Source: Nautiliaceae bacterium (lineage in GTDB: Bacteria; Campylobacterota; Campylobacteria; Campylobacterales; Nautiliaceae). From it: a stretch of 42,585 nucleotides of DNA. Shown one piece after another: positions 7,718 through 16,486 of this stretch (position 1 is its first letter; every line of letters begins with the position of its first letter). The position numbers and the translations under genes were made by a program. Location of the stretch: NCBI GenBank assembly GCA_027083695.1, contig JALWNI010000103.1, forward strand, positions 1 to 42,585, in the 5' to 3' direction. The notes beneath the pieces were generated by a model. It made no database searches. It was not told the DNA's origin and saw only the letters and a list, made by a program, of their open reading frames with translations.

Positions 7718-8485
7718 ATGTGTACAGATTGCGGATGCGGTACAGGACATAAACATGAGCATAATCATTCTCATGAACATAAACATATTAATGAAGATAT
7801 AAAAAACAACCCTCAATTATCACATAAAGTAACTGTGATTGAAAAAATTTTAAGCAAAAACAATCAAATGGCGGATGAAATAAGGGCTGAATTTGATAAA
7901 CATCATATAACTTGCTTTAATATGATGAGCTCTCCCGGAAGCGGTAAAACTACAACACTTGAAAACCTAGCAGAAAAACTTCCTTTTAAATTTGGAGTAA
8001 TTGAAGGAGATCTTGAAACAAGCAGAGATGCTGATAGAATTAGAAACAAAGGTATCTGGTCTTTCCAACTTCAAACAGGAAGAGCGTGTCATTTAGATGC
8101 AGGAATGGTAAAACACGCAATTCCTCATTTTCCTTTTGAAGATACTGAAATAGCTTTTATTGAAAATGTAGGAAATTTGGTATGCCCTGCAAGCTATGAT
8201 GTAGGAGCTCATTATAATATGGTTTTTGTTTCAGTTCCGGAAGGAGATGATAAAATAGAAAAATATCCTGTAATGTTTAGAAAAGCCGATATTATAATTA
8301 TCACAAAAGCAGATATGCTTGAATTTTTTGATTTTGATGTACAAAGAGCAAAAGAAGCGGCACACAAACTTTCACCAAATGCACCGGTAATTTTATTAAA
8401 TAATAAAACAGGTGAAGGACTTGATGAAATAATTAACTGGATTAGTGAAAAAAGAAAAGAGCATTTAGAAAAGTTAGGAGCATAA
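7718..8485 (+). CDS. hypB: Hydrogenase nickel-incorporation GTPase HypB
   Basis: HypB is the GTPase that works with HypA to insert nickel into the hydrogenase large subunit. The N-terminus MCTDCGCG carries the high-affinity Cys nickel motif (CxxCGC in E. coli HypB), followed by a His-rich stretch (residues 11-23). The P-loop GSGKTT is at 74-79; the G-domain metal site is seen in NLVCPASYDVGAH; TKAD is the guanine-specificity motif. Length is 255 residues. AAAAGGAG precedes the start, and one base separates its stop from hypC. Firm. Confidence 0.97.
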   Translation: MCTDCGCGTGHKHEHNHSHEHKHINEDIKNNPQLSHKVTVIEKILSKNNQMADEIRAEFDKHHITCFNMMSSPGSGKTTTLENLAEKLPFKFGVIEGDLETSRDADRIRNKGIWSFQLQTGRACHLDAGMVKHAIPHFPFEDTEIAFIENVGNLVCPASYDVGAHYNMVFVSVPEGDDKIEKYPVMFRKADIIIITKADMLEFFDFDVQRAKEAAHKLSPNAPVILLNNKTGEGLDEIINWISEKRKEHLEKLGA

Positions 8486-8486
8486 A

Positions 8487-8798
8487 ATGTGTTTGGCAAT
8501 ACCTAGTAAAGTACTTAAAATTGACGAAAATAATATGGCAGAAGTTGATACTCTTGGAGTTAAAAGAGTTGTTAGTCTTGATTTGATGCCAGAACCTGTG
8601 AAAGAGGGAGATTATGTACTTATCCATGTTGGTTATGCAATGGGTAAAATTGATGAAAAAGAGGCACTTGAAAGTTTAGAAGTGTATAAAATGCTAGCAG
8701 AAGCAGCCTCACAAGAAGAAGATGAAATACCGCCTGAAAAATTAGTTGTTGAAGACGGTCCTCTTTTGTATAAACCACCAAAAGAGGATGAAAAATGA
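8487..8798 (+). CDS. hypC: Hydrogenase maturation chaperone HypC
   Basis: The MCLAIPSKV start is the family hallmark; after Met removal, Cys2 helps carry the Fe(CN)2CO group with HypD and deliver it to the large-subunit precursor. At 103 residues it has an acidic C-terminal extension (QEEDEIPPEK onward) over the usual 75-90. It overlaps hypD by four bases (ATGA), consistent with the physical HypC-HypD complex. Confidence 0.96.
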   Translation: MCLAIPSKVLKIDENNMAEVDTLGVKRVVSLDLMPEPVKEGDYVLIHVGYAMGKIDEKEALESLEVYKMLAEAASQEEDEIPPEKLVVEDGPLLYKPPKEDEK

Positions 8799-9910
8799 GT
8801 TTATCATTAAAAGATTTATATTCTAAATTCAGGGACCCAGCCACAATAAAAGCATTAAAAAAAGAGATTGAAAAAGAGGCTGTTAAACTAAAAGAACCTA
8901 TGAGGGTTATGGAGATATGCGGAGGACATACTCATACAATTATGAAATATGGCATAAAGCAAATATTGCCTGATAATATAAATTTTATTCACGGTCCTGG
9001 CTGTCCTGTATGTGTTATGCCAAAAGAGAGGATTGATCATGCAATAATTTTAGCAAAACAGCCTGATGTAATTTTAGCCACTCTTGGTGATATGATAAGA
9101 GTACCGGGGAGCACTTCAAGCCTTGCAAAAGCAAGAGCTGAGGGGGCAAATGTGGTTCCTCTTCATTCAACACTAGATGTACTAGAAATTGCAAAAGCTA
9201 ATCCAGATAAAAAAGTGGTCTTTTTTGCAATTGGATTTGAGACAACAACTCCTATGACTGCCGCACTTATGAAAAGAGCATTAAATGAAGGTGTTAAAAA
9301 TATATATTATCACATCAACCATGTCTTAGTTCCACCTCCAATGAGAGCAATCATGGATGGTGGAGAAGCAAGAATTAATGCTTTTATAGGCCCAAGTCAC
9401 GTAAGTGTAATAATTGGAGCAAAATCTTATGAATTTTTAGCAAAAGATTATAATACACCTGTGGTTGTAGCTGGATTTGAGCCTGTTGATGTAATGGAGA
9501 GCATTTTAATGCTTTTAAAACAAAAAAATGAAGGTAGATGCGAAGTAGAAATTCAATATAAAAGAGCCACAACTTATGAAGGAAACCTCGTTGCACAAAA
9601 ATTAATTGATGAATTTATGGAAGTTAGAGACTCTTTTAGATGGAGAGGTCTTGGAGACATTCCCTATTCAGCACTTAAACTAAAAGATAAATTCAGCGAA
9701 TTTGATGCTGAAAAAGTCTGGGCTGATGTATTGCCAAATAAGCCAATTGATGACCATAAATTATGTATTTGCGGGGAAATATTAAAAGGACTAGCAAATC
9801 CAAAAGAGTGTAAAGTATTTGCAACGGCTTGCACTCCAAGCAATCCTCTTGGAAGCTGTATGGTTAGTGATGAGGGAGCTTGCAATGCATATTACAGATA
9901 TGGGAGATGA
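8795..9910 (+). CDS. hypD: Hydrogenase maturation iron-sulfur protein HypD
   Basis: HypD is the scaffold on which Fe(CN)2CO is assembled with HypC and HypE. Family motifs: ICGGHTHT (Cys42), GPGCPVCV (Cys70, Cys73), an FFAIGFETTTP stretch, and C-terminal [4Fe-4S] cysteines in CICGE, KECKVFATAC, GSC and GAC. The 371-residue length is normal. It begins inside the end of hypC. The TGA runs straight into an 8-bp type repeat. Confidence 0.97.
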   Translation: MSLSLKDLYSKFRDPATIKALKKEIEKEAVKLKEPMRVMEICGGHTHTIMKYGIKQILPDNINFIHGPGCPVCVMPKERIDHAIILAKQPDVILATLGDMIRVPGSTSSLAKARAEGANVVPLHSTLDVLEIAKANPDKKVVFFAIGFETTTPMTAALMKRALNEGVKNIYYHINHVLVPPPMRAIMDGGEARINAFIGPSHVSVIIGAKSYEFLAKDYNTPVVVAGFEPVDVMESILMLLKQKNEGRCEVEIQYKRATTYEGNLVAQKLIDEFMEVRDSFRWRGLGDIPYSALKLKDKFSEFDAEKVWADVLPNKPIDDHKLCICGEILKGLANPKECKVFATACTPSNPLGSCMVSDEGACNAYYRYGR

Positions 9911-9957
9911 GTGGGCGGATGAGTCTGGGTATATTGGTGAATGAGTATATGAGTGAA
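9906..9957. repeat. Degenerate 8-bp repeat overlapping the hypD stop codon
   Basis: On the plus strand the sequence after the hypD stop is a run of G/A/T with almost no C, in units like GGATGAGT, GAATGAGT and ATATGAGT. It is the complement of the ACACCCAT/CCACTCAT units at 443-538. It occupies about half of the 93-base hypD-hypE gap, the largest gap within the hypBCDE run. Confidence 0.7.
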
Positions 9958-10003
9958 TTAAAAAACAGATGAATAAAAAGTTTAGAGTATTAAAAGGAGT
10001 ATT

Positions 10004-10981
10004 ATGAAAATCACTCTTGCATACGGCGGCGGTGGAGAAGAGACAAACAAATTGATAAAAGATCTTTTTTATGAAAATTTTAAGAATGATATTTTAATAA
10101 AAGCAGAAGATGCTGCAATAATAAATATAGATGGTAAAACAGCTTTTACAACTGATTCATTTACAATAGATCCTATATTTTTTAATGGTGGAGATATTGG
10201 AAAATTAAGTATTGCTGGAACTTGTAATGATTTAGCCATGATGGGAGCCGAGCCTAAGTTTTTAAGTATCTCTTTTATAATTGAAGAAGGATTACATTTT
10301 AATGATTTAAAAAAGATCGTAGATTCAATAAGCACAGAATTAAAAAAAGTAAATGCAAAAATAGTTTGCGGAGATACTAAGGTTGTACCAGCTGGAAGTG
10401 TAGATAAAATTTTTATAAATACTAGCGGAATTGGAAAAGTTATAAAAGATAATATTAGCGCACATAACCTAAAAATAGGTGATAAAATATTAGTTAGCCG
10501 GGATATCGGAAGACACGGAAGCGTAGTTTTAGCTAAAAGATTTGGTGTAGATACTGAAATTAATAGTGATTGTAAAATACTTTGGGATGAAGTAAAAGCC
10601 CTAATTGATGAAGGAATTGAAATTAAAGCTATGCGTGATGCAACAAGAGGCGGGCTTAGTGCAGTATTAAATGAATGGGCTGAGGCAAGCAATATTAGGA
10701 TCGAAATAGAAGAAGATAAAATTCCAATAAGTGATGAAGTAAGCGGACTTTGTGAAATTTTTGGATTCGAACCAATGGATTTGGCAAATGAAGGAACTTT
10801 TATTGTTGCGGTAGAAAGCAAAGATGCTGAAAAAACAAAAGAAATTCTAAAAAAATTTAATAAAAATGCTTCAATCATAGGAGAAGTGGTTGAAGGTGAA
10901 AAAGTTGTATTAAAAACACCTTATGGCTCTAAAAGATATATAGATTTGCCAAAAGGTGAATTATTACCAAGGATATGTTAA
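10004..10981 (+). CDS. hypE: Hydrogenase maturation thiocarbamate dehydratase HypE
   Basis: HypE takes the carbamoyl group from HypF on its C-terminal Cys and dehydrates it with ATP to a thiocyanate, the cyanide donor for the active-site iron. The protein ends with PRIC, the required C-terminal Cys. The N-terminal half shows PurM/AIR-synthase-like elements (AYGGGGEETN, FTTDSFTIDP, GTCNDLAMMGA, DTKVVPAGSVD) and MRDATRGGLS. AAAAGGAG precedes the start. Its stop overlaps the ubiE start (TAATG). Confidence 0.97.
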   Translation: MKITLAYGGGGEETNKLIKDLFYENFKNDILIKAEDAAIINIDGKTAFTTDSFTIDPIFFNGGDIGKLSIAGTCNDLAMMGAEPKFLSISFIIEEGLHFNDLKKIVDSISTELKKVNAKIVCGDTKVVPAGSVDKIFINTSGIGKVIKDNISAHNLKIGDKILVSRDIGRHGSVVLAKRFGVDTEINSDCKILWDEVKALIDEGIEIKAMRDATRGGLSAVLNEWAEASNIRIEIEEDKIPISDEVSGLCEIFGFEPMDLANEGTFIVAVESKDAEKTKEILKKFNKNASIIGEVVEGEKVVLKTPYGSKRYIDLPKGELLPRIC

Positions 10982-11655
10982 TGCAGGAAAAAATAGTAAA
11001 GATGTTCGATGAAATAGCTCCAAGTTATGATATAGTAAATAGAATAGTGAGTTTTGGAAACGATAAAATTTGGAGAGAAAAAGCAATTAAAGAAGTTTTA
11101 AAATTTTCAAATCCTAATCCAAAAGTATTAGATGTGGCTTGTGGAAGCGGAGATATGATAGAAGTTTGGAGAAAATATACTAACGACATAACCGGACTTG
11201 ACCCAAGTATAGGAATGCTTGAAATTGCTAAAAAAAGATTTAAAGATGTTGATTTTTACCAAGGTCTTGCACAAGATCTCCCTTTTGAGAATCAAACTTT
11301 TGAATGCATAAGTATTTCATTTGGAATAAGAAATGTTGTAGAAATAGATAAAGCAATAGATGAATTTGCAAGAGTATTGAAAAAAAATGGAATATTACTT
11401 ATTTTGGAATTTACAAAACCAGAAAAAAAATCTACACTTAGAAATTGTATTGATTTTTATTCAAATAAAATACTTCCAAAAATTGGAGGAATTATCAGCG
11501 GAAATAAAGAGGCCTATGAATATCTTCCAAATTCTATTCAAAACTTCTATACATTAACAGAGCTTTGCAAAAAATTAAACACTAAATTTGAAGTTTTAGA
11601 GGCAAAAACATTTAAGTTATCCCCTACTTCTATGATAATAGCAAAAAAAATATAA
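10981..11655 (+). CDS. ubiE: Demethylmenaquinone/ubiquinone C-methyltransferase
   Basis: A 224-residue SAM-dependent methyltransferase of the UbiE/MenG family, which adds the ring methyl in the last step of menaquinone synthesis. Motifs: FDEIAPSYDIVNRIVSFG at the N-terminus, motif I VLDVACGSGDM, then GLDPSIGMLEIAK and SFGIRNV. Menaquinone links HydC to the nap system, so the placement is sensible. The ATG at 10981 overlaps the hypE stop; an ATG two codons earlier (10975) lies within hypE and is less likely. A perfect hairpin covers its stop codon. Confidence 0.93.
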   Translation: MQEKIVKMFDEIAPSYDIVNRIVSFGNDKIWREKAIKEVLKFSNPNPKVLDVACGSGDMIEVWRKYTNDITGLDPSIGMLEIAKKRFKDVDFYQGLAQDLPFENQTFECISISFGIRNVVEIDKAIDEFARVLKKNGILLILEFTKPEKKSTLRNCIDFYSNKILPKIGGIISGNKEAYEYLPNSIQNFYTLTELCKKLNTKFEVLEAKTFKLSPTSMIIAKKI

Positions 11656-11676
11656 AGATTAATTCTTTATATTTTT
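11646..11676. terminator. Bidirectional terminator between ubiE and hydE
   Basis: A perfect 13-bp stem (11646-11658 with 11664-11676) with a 5-base loop spans the only three bases separating the convergent genes and includes both stop codons. T-rich sequence follows on both strands: TATTTTTATT on plus, and eight Ts on minus (complement of 11643-11650). Confidence 0.8.
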
Positions 11677-13365
11677 ATTAATAATCGCATTCCCAAATGC
11701 CTCTATACTACCACTTATTTGAAGAGCTTTTGGGATATATACTTTATAATTTTTATCAATATAGCTATAAATTTTATTTAAAAATTCACCCTTAAATAAA
11801 TCTCCAACAATTATAGCTCCATTTAAACCATTATCTTTGTGAAAAGAATCATACTGATTTGATAAAAATTCAGCAAAACTCTCTACCACACCATATGATA
11901 AAAGATAATTGTCAACACCTGCTAGATTAAAACTCATAACCGTTCTAATTGCCCATAAAGGATTTAAGTTGTTTTTATCCATTTTATAATCAATTCTAGG
12001 ACCTTTTTTGGCCATAGCAGAACTTGATAATTCTAATATTTTTTCAAATCCCTTATCTATATTATCAGCAACTCCTAACAATATTCCAATTAATCCCCAT
12101 AAATAATAAATTCCTTTTTTTTCGCTATTTATATCAGTATTTATGGCATTTTCAAAAAGATTTGGTCTTTTTTCTTTAAAATTTTTAATAAGTTTTGCTC
12201 CTGTTTCGTTCATTATAGCAATCTGAGAAAAAATATCCTCAAAATTTTCAAAAGTAAACTTAAAATCAATATATTCAATTAATCCAAATTTAGGAGAATT
12301 AATAAGTATCTTATTCTCATCTTTATAAAAACAAAACCCCATTATATTTTTATCTTCTAATTCCCATTGTTCCAAAACACCATAAAATCCACTAAAAACG
12401 GGTGATGTCTCTTTTGAATTGATCTTTCCTAAATTTTCTAATCTATCTATTACTCCATTTTTATATCCATACTTTTTATATTTTCCTTCTGCTTGTATAT
12501 TTTTTTCAAATTTAGGGATTATACCCCTTTCACCTCTTTCAATTAAAATATCTTTATTTCTAGAATCTGTTACAACTGCAAAAAGAGGATCCTCTAATTT
12601 CACTTCAAAACTTAAATCTTTATTATTATCACTTTTTTTAAATCCTAAAAGCTCATACTCACTTATTTCAAATAAGAGCTCTGTTACCATACAATCAGGA
12701 AGTTTTACATAAAATGCAGGAATAGAAGAATTAAATGTTTTTTTAAATTCAATATTTGTTTTTAATTTCACAAAAGGCTTTTCGATACTTGCCAAAGCTT
12801 TTGCATCTCCTTCAAATGACATAAAATATTTAGCAATTGCCGCTAAATCTTTTGCTATAATAAAATCAGCATTTTCTAAATCTTTACTAACTTCAAAACT
12901 CCCATTCATAGTTTGAATAAAAATATTTTCATTTTTAAGTTTTTTAGCTAAATTTTCAAAAAATTCTTTTCTTTTATCTTTACTAATCCATTCACCTTTT
13001 GCTTCATAACCACATACTTCACAATGATGAAAAATATCAAAGAAGTGTTCATTTCTTTCATCTTTAACTTCTCTAAGGCATTTTGGACAAGGTGGAAGTG
13101 AAATTTTTGGAAAGTTTCTTACTAAATCATCTTTAAATTCTTCAACAACCTCAGCTCTTAAAGATTTTAAGAAAATTGACAAAGGTAGCTCTGCTGAAAT
13201 TTTTTTTGAAAAATTCTCAATTTCCTCCTCACTTCCTTCTACATAAGCATATAAATTTTCTAAATCTCTACTCAGTCCAAGTTTAATATCTTTTGCATTT
13301 CTTATAAGAATTTTTTCTATAACACCGTTATTTGAATCTAATTTAAAAACAAATCTTAAAATCAT
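11659..13365 (-). CDS. hydE: HydE: HypF-like hydrogenase accessory protein
   Basis: A 568-residue protein closing the hydABCDE operon. In Helicobacter pylori the gene in this position (hydE) is required for hydrogenase activity. The sequence looks like a remodelled HypF fragment: one zinc finger (CPKC and CEVC, about residues 92-117) in place of HypF's two, then a divergent YrdC-like/Kae1-like body ending with AIIVGDLFKG and a conserved-looking SGSIEAFGNAII tail. No acylphosphatase domain is seen. Its exact biochemistry is not established to my knowledge. The ATG overlaps the hydD stop (ATGA). A complete hypF is also present in the window, so HydE is additional. Confidence 0.8.
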   Translation of the reverse strand: MILRFVFKLDSNNGVIEKILIRNAKDIKLGLSRDLENLYAYVEGSEEEIENFSKKISAELPLSIFLKSLRAEVVEEFKDDLVRNFPKISLPPCPKCLREVKDERNEHFFDIFHHCEVCGYEAKGEWISKDKRKEFFENLAKKLKNENIFIQTMNGSFEVSKDLENADFIIAKDLAAIAKYFMSFEGDAKALASIEKPFVKLKTNIEFKKTFNSSIPAFYVKLPDCMVTELLFEISEYELLGFKKSDNNKDLSFEVKLEDPLFAVVTDSRNKDILIERGERGIIPKFEKNIQAEGKYKKYGYKNGVIDRLENLGKINSKETSPVFSGFYGVLEQWELEDKNIMGFCFYKDENKILINSPKFGLIEYIDFKFTFENFEDIFSQIAIMNETGAKLIKNFKEKRPNLFENAINTDINSEKKGIYYLWGLIGILLGVADNIDKGFEKILELSSSAMAKKGPRIDYKMDKNNLNPLWAIRTVMSFNLAGVDNYLLSYGVVESFAEFLSNQYDSFHKDNGLNGAIIVGDLFKGEFLNKIYSYIDKNYKVYIPKALQISGSIEAFGNAIINKNIKN

Positions 13366-13943
13366 CTATTTTCTCCTAATTCACAACCTTTTAATGATGC
13401 TTGCGGAACTCCTCTTTTATATGAAGTTCTTGCAATTTCTTGAATATCAACATTTGGATTTTTAATTTCACACTCAACACCAAGTTTTGAAAGTTCATTA
13501 ATCAAAATTCTTTCCATTAATTTACTGGCTTTTTTTACTGGCTCAGTAATTGTAAATGTAGTATCTTCACCAATTACATAAGGAACGACTCCTATAATTT
13601 TCGTTTCAGGCAAATCTCCCATCATATGTATCATTTCAAGCGTTTGGAGCATTTCAACTTCATGAGCGCTTCCTTGCCAGCTTATACACTCAGGCACATC
13701 CAAAAAATCAAAAAAATAGACATCTCCTATTTTAGCATCATCAACATCCACAGTATCAAAAATAAACACTTTATCATATTCTACAATAATAGGAATTAAA
13801 CGCTGAGCAAGTGTTCCACCGTCTATCAAATCAACCTGATGATTTTTAAATTCATATTTTTCATCAAGATAATTTATCAAATGAACACCTATACCCTCAT
13901 CCCCAAATAATATATTCCCTATACCTAAAACTAATATTTTCAT
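13362..13943 (-). CDS. hydD: Hydrogenase maturation endopeptidase (HyaD/HupD family)
   Basis: The nickel-checking protease that removes the C-terminal peptide of the large subunit after metal insertion. Of 193 residues, the N-terminus MKILVLGIGNILFGDEGIGVHL carries the conserved metal-binding Glu; FDTVDVDD supplies the Asp, and SAHEVEML the His. The ATG at 13943 with AAAGG seven bases upstream is preferred to the TTG at 13949. Its substrate is almost certainly HydB, which has a 21-residue extension after DPCxxCxxH. It is separated from hydC by a 94-base gap with two hairpins. Confidence 0.93.
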   Translation of the reverse strand: MKILVLGIGNILFGDEGIGVHLINYLDEKYEFKNHQVDLIDGGTLAQRLIPIIVEYDKVFIFDTVDVDDAKIGDVYFFDFLDVPECISWQGSAHEVEMLQTLEMIHMMGDLPETKIIGVVPYVIGEDTTFTITEPVKKASKLMERILINELSKLGVECEIKNPNVDIQEIARTSYKRGVPQASLKGCELGENR

Positions 13944-13968
13944 TAACAACCTTTACTATGGATAATAT

Positions 13969-14035
13969 AAGTGAAAAGAGAAAAATTAAAGTATTTAACT
14001 TTTCTTTTTTCACTTATTCCCCAAAAAGGGGAAAA
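13969..14035 (-). other. Two hairpins in the hydC-hydD intercistronic gap
   Basis: On the minus-strand transcript, a CCCC-TTTTT-GGGG hairpin (about 14017-14035) comes first, then a long imperfect stem with arms 13969-13985 and 13999-14015 (AAGTGAAAAGAG against its complement). No clean T-run follows, so a full terminator is unlikely. They may stabilise hydABC mRNA or reduce read-through into hydDE. Confidence 0.55.
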
Positions 14036-14037
14036 GA

Positions 14038-14736
14038 TTAATGTTCTTCTCCTTCTTTTTCCCATTTCATTCCAGAGAAAATCGCATCCATTCCACCATT
14101 TTTACCAAATACTGCATTATATACAGCCATATAAATATGAATGAATACAACAATAATAATCAACCACATAAAAATGTGATGCCAAAGTCTTACATATGCA
14201 AGTCCACCGCAAATACTTTCAACCCATTTAGCAAATGGATATAATGCTCCACCTAATCCTTGATGATACACTTCTGCATATAAGGCAAGTCCTGTAATTA
14301 TAATTCCATAAAAGAAAACATAAAGCATAGTATATGCCCAAAATTGTAATGGATTATATACACCTTTTGTATGAGGGTGTTTTGAAACCAACAAATAATA
14401 TCCAATTTGTTGTAAAGCAACTTTAATATTAAATGCATCTAAAATTGATTTTCTCTCATATTTTGCTTCTGGAAAAAAGAAAAAATAAATTGTTTTATAA
14501 AGAACTGCTCCAATCATTGCAAAACCAAAAATAATATGCCACTCTCTAATATTTGCTTGTAAAAATCTTGTTGGAGTGGCAGAAGGAGTACCAAAAGTAA
14601 TATAAGGATTTGCAATATAAAAACCAGTTGCTACAAGAGCGAAAATAGAAATAGCTCTTATCCAATGTTGCCATCTATACCCAGCGGAAAATTCAATTCC
14701 GCCAAGATAATTTCCTAATACTTTTAAAAATTTCAT
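14038..14736 (-). CDS. hydC: Membrane-bound hydrogenase cytochrome b subunit
   Basis: A diheme membrane cytochrome b (HyaC/HupC type, 232 residues) that anchors HydAB on the periplasmic face and passes electrons from hydrogen to menaquinone. It has several transmembrane segments; candidate heme ligands lie in YRWQHWIRAIS, IREWHIIFGF and VRLWHHIFMWLIIIVVFIHIY. The ATG at 14736 follows a strong AAGGAGG seven bases upstream; an ATG at 14760 would overlap hydB and lacks a better site. It lies 10 bases after the hydB stop. Confidence 0.92.
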   Translation of the reverse strand: MKFLKVLGNYLGGIEFSAGYRWQHWIRAISIFALVATGFYIANPYITFGTPSATPTRFLQANIREWHIIFGFAMIGAVLYKTIYFFFFPEAKYERKSILDAFNIKVALQQIGYYLLVSKHPHTKGVYNPLQFWAYTMLYVFFYGIIITGLALYAEVYHQGLGGALYPFAKWVESICGGLAYVRLWHHIFMWLIIIVVFIHIYMAVYNAVFGKNGGMDAIFSGMKWEKEGEEH

Positions 14737-14746
14737 TTTTGCCTCC

Positions 14747-16483
14747 TTAGCAAGCACCATATAATGGGTCTACTCTAAATTCACCAAGTTTTTTACCTTT
14801 AACATCCATTACATGTACTGCACATGCAATACAAGGGTCATAGCTATGAATATTTCTAATAATTTCAAGCGGTTTTGTTGGGTCTTGAAGTTTCATACCA
14901 ATTAAGTTTGCTTCATAAGCACCTTTTTTACCATTACCATCCATTGGTCCTGCATTCCAAGTTGATGGAACTACTGCTTGCCAGTTTTCAATTTTTCCAT
15001 CTTTAATTCTACACCAGTGAGATAACATTCCTCTTGGAACATCACCAATATATCTTCCTTTATATTCTTTGTTTTTATCTATAACATATGGAGCTACTGT
15101 ACTTTGGTCAACTTTTAAATTTTCTACGAGATTATTAAATGCTTCAATACCATAATCAGCAATTGTTTTTGTTTGAAGCATTCTTGCAGCAGTTCTTCCA
15201 AGTGTTGTGAATAGCGCTTCTGCTGGAAGTCCTGTTTGTGCTAAGAATTCATCAACAACTTTTCTTACTTTTTCATTTCCTTTTGCATAGTTAACAGCCA
15301 TACATGCAAGAGGACCAACTTCCATAGGTGTTTTATCATATCTTGGAGATTTAATCCATGAATATTTACCTTCTGGATTAACAACTTTTGTAGGAACAAC
15401 TTTACCTTCACCATTAATACTTTCACCATCAACATATCCAGTATAATCAGGAATAGTTTTACCATTATATGGTTGTAAGAATCCTGTATCTTTATACCAA
15501 GAGTGAGTAACATCTTCTTCAATTTTGCTCTCATCAATTTCATAGAATTTACCAAGATCAAAATCTTTAATATATCCACAAGCATCAAATAACCAAGAAT
15601 TAGCACCTGTTTGCATTGTTTTATATGTAATGTAATTACCAAGATTATTTTTTTGAGTTACACTTGGTTCTTTGCCGTAAGCCTCAGCTGCCATTACAAT
15701 ATCAGCATAATAAGCTCTGTTTGTATAATCGGCAAGCTCTTTAAATTTAGTCATATATTCAGCAAGTCTTGCAGGATCTTGTAAATCCATAATACAAGTC
15801 ACACCACCAACAGTTAAACTTTGTGGATGTGGGTTTTTACCACCAAAAATTGCCATCATTTGTGCTGCAATTCTTTGCATTTCAAGAGTTTTTAAATAAT
15901 GGCTTAGAGCAATTAAGTTTTGCTCAGGTGTAAATCTCATTGTTGGATGTCCCCAATATCCATTTTTAAATGGTCCTAAATCTCCTCTTGCTGCAAATGC
16001 TTTTACTCTTTTTTGAACTTCTGCTAACTCATCAGCACCAGTTGCAATTGGTTCATATCCTTTTGGAACATATTTAAATGCCAAATCACTTGCTTTTTTA
16101 GGATCTGCTTTAAGTGCACTAATAATATCAACCCAGTCAAGCGCATGTAATTGATAAAAATGAACAATATGGTCATGATAAAATAGAGCCATATTTAATA
16201 ATGTTCTAACAAGCTCAGCATTTAGAGGAGGTTTAATTCCTAATGCATTCTCTACTGCTACAATTCCAGCTCTATAATGTGAATATGTACATACCCCACA
16301 AATTCTTTGTGTCATGAAACCAGCATCTCTTGGATCTCTGCCTTTTAAAATAATTTCAATACCTCTAAAAAGTGTCGCACTTGAATAAGCATCTTTAATC
16401 ACATTATTTTCATCAAGTACAACTTCTACTCTTAAATGTCCTTCAATTCTTGTAATCGGGTCTACTACTACTCTTTTAGCCAT
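14747..16483 (-). CDS. hydB: Group 1 [NiFe]-hydrogenase large subunit
   Basis: This subunit carries the Ni-Fe(CN)2CO site of the uptake hydrogenase. Of 578 residues, the N-terminal pair is in RICGVC (Cys62, Cys65) and the C-terminal pair in DPCIACAVH (Cys551, Cys554). A 21-residue tail follows His557 and ends in LYGAC; it should be cleaved by HydD. HydB is exported with HydA, which carries the Tat signal. It starts three bases after the hydA stop with an AAGGAG site. Firm. Confidence 0.98.
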   Translation of the reverse strand: MAKRVVVDPITRIEGHLRVEVVLDENNVIKDAYSSATLFRGIEIILKGRDPRDAGFMTQRICGVCTYSHYRAGIVAVENALGIKPPLNAELVRTLLNMALFYHDHIVHFYQLHALDWVDIISALKADPKKASDLAFKYVPKGYEPIATGADELAEVQKRVKAFAARGDLGPFKNGYWGHPTMRFTPEQNLIALSHYLKTLEMQRIAAQMMAIFGGKNPHPQSLTVGGVTCIMDLQDPARLAEYMTKFKELADYTNRAYYADIVMAAEAYGKEPSVTQKNNLGNYITYKTMQTGANSWLFDACGYIKDFDLGKFYEIDESKIEEDVTHSWYKDTGFLQPYNGKTIPDYTGYVDGESINGEGKVVPTKVVNPEGKYSWIKSPRYDKTPMEVGPLACMAVNYAKGNEKVRKVVDEFLAQTGLPAEALFTTLGRTAARMLQTKTIADYGIEAFNNLVENLKVDQSTVAPYVIDKNKEYKGRYIGDVPRGMLSHWCRIKDGKIENWQAVVPSTWNAGPMDGNGKKGAYEANLIGMKLQDPTKPLEIIRNIHSYDPCIACAVHVMDVKGKKLGEFRVDPLYGAC

Positions 16484-16486
16484 CTA

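Noticed and set aside
10069-10878. Long minus-strand open frame (269 codons) inside hypE
   Set aside because: It is antisense to a complete, motif-bearing hypE and encodes a low-complexity Ser/Ile/Leu-rich product; a shadow frame.
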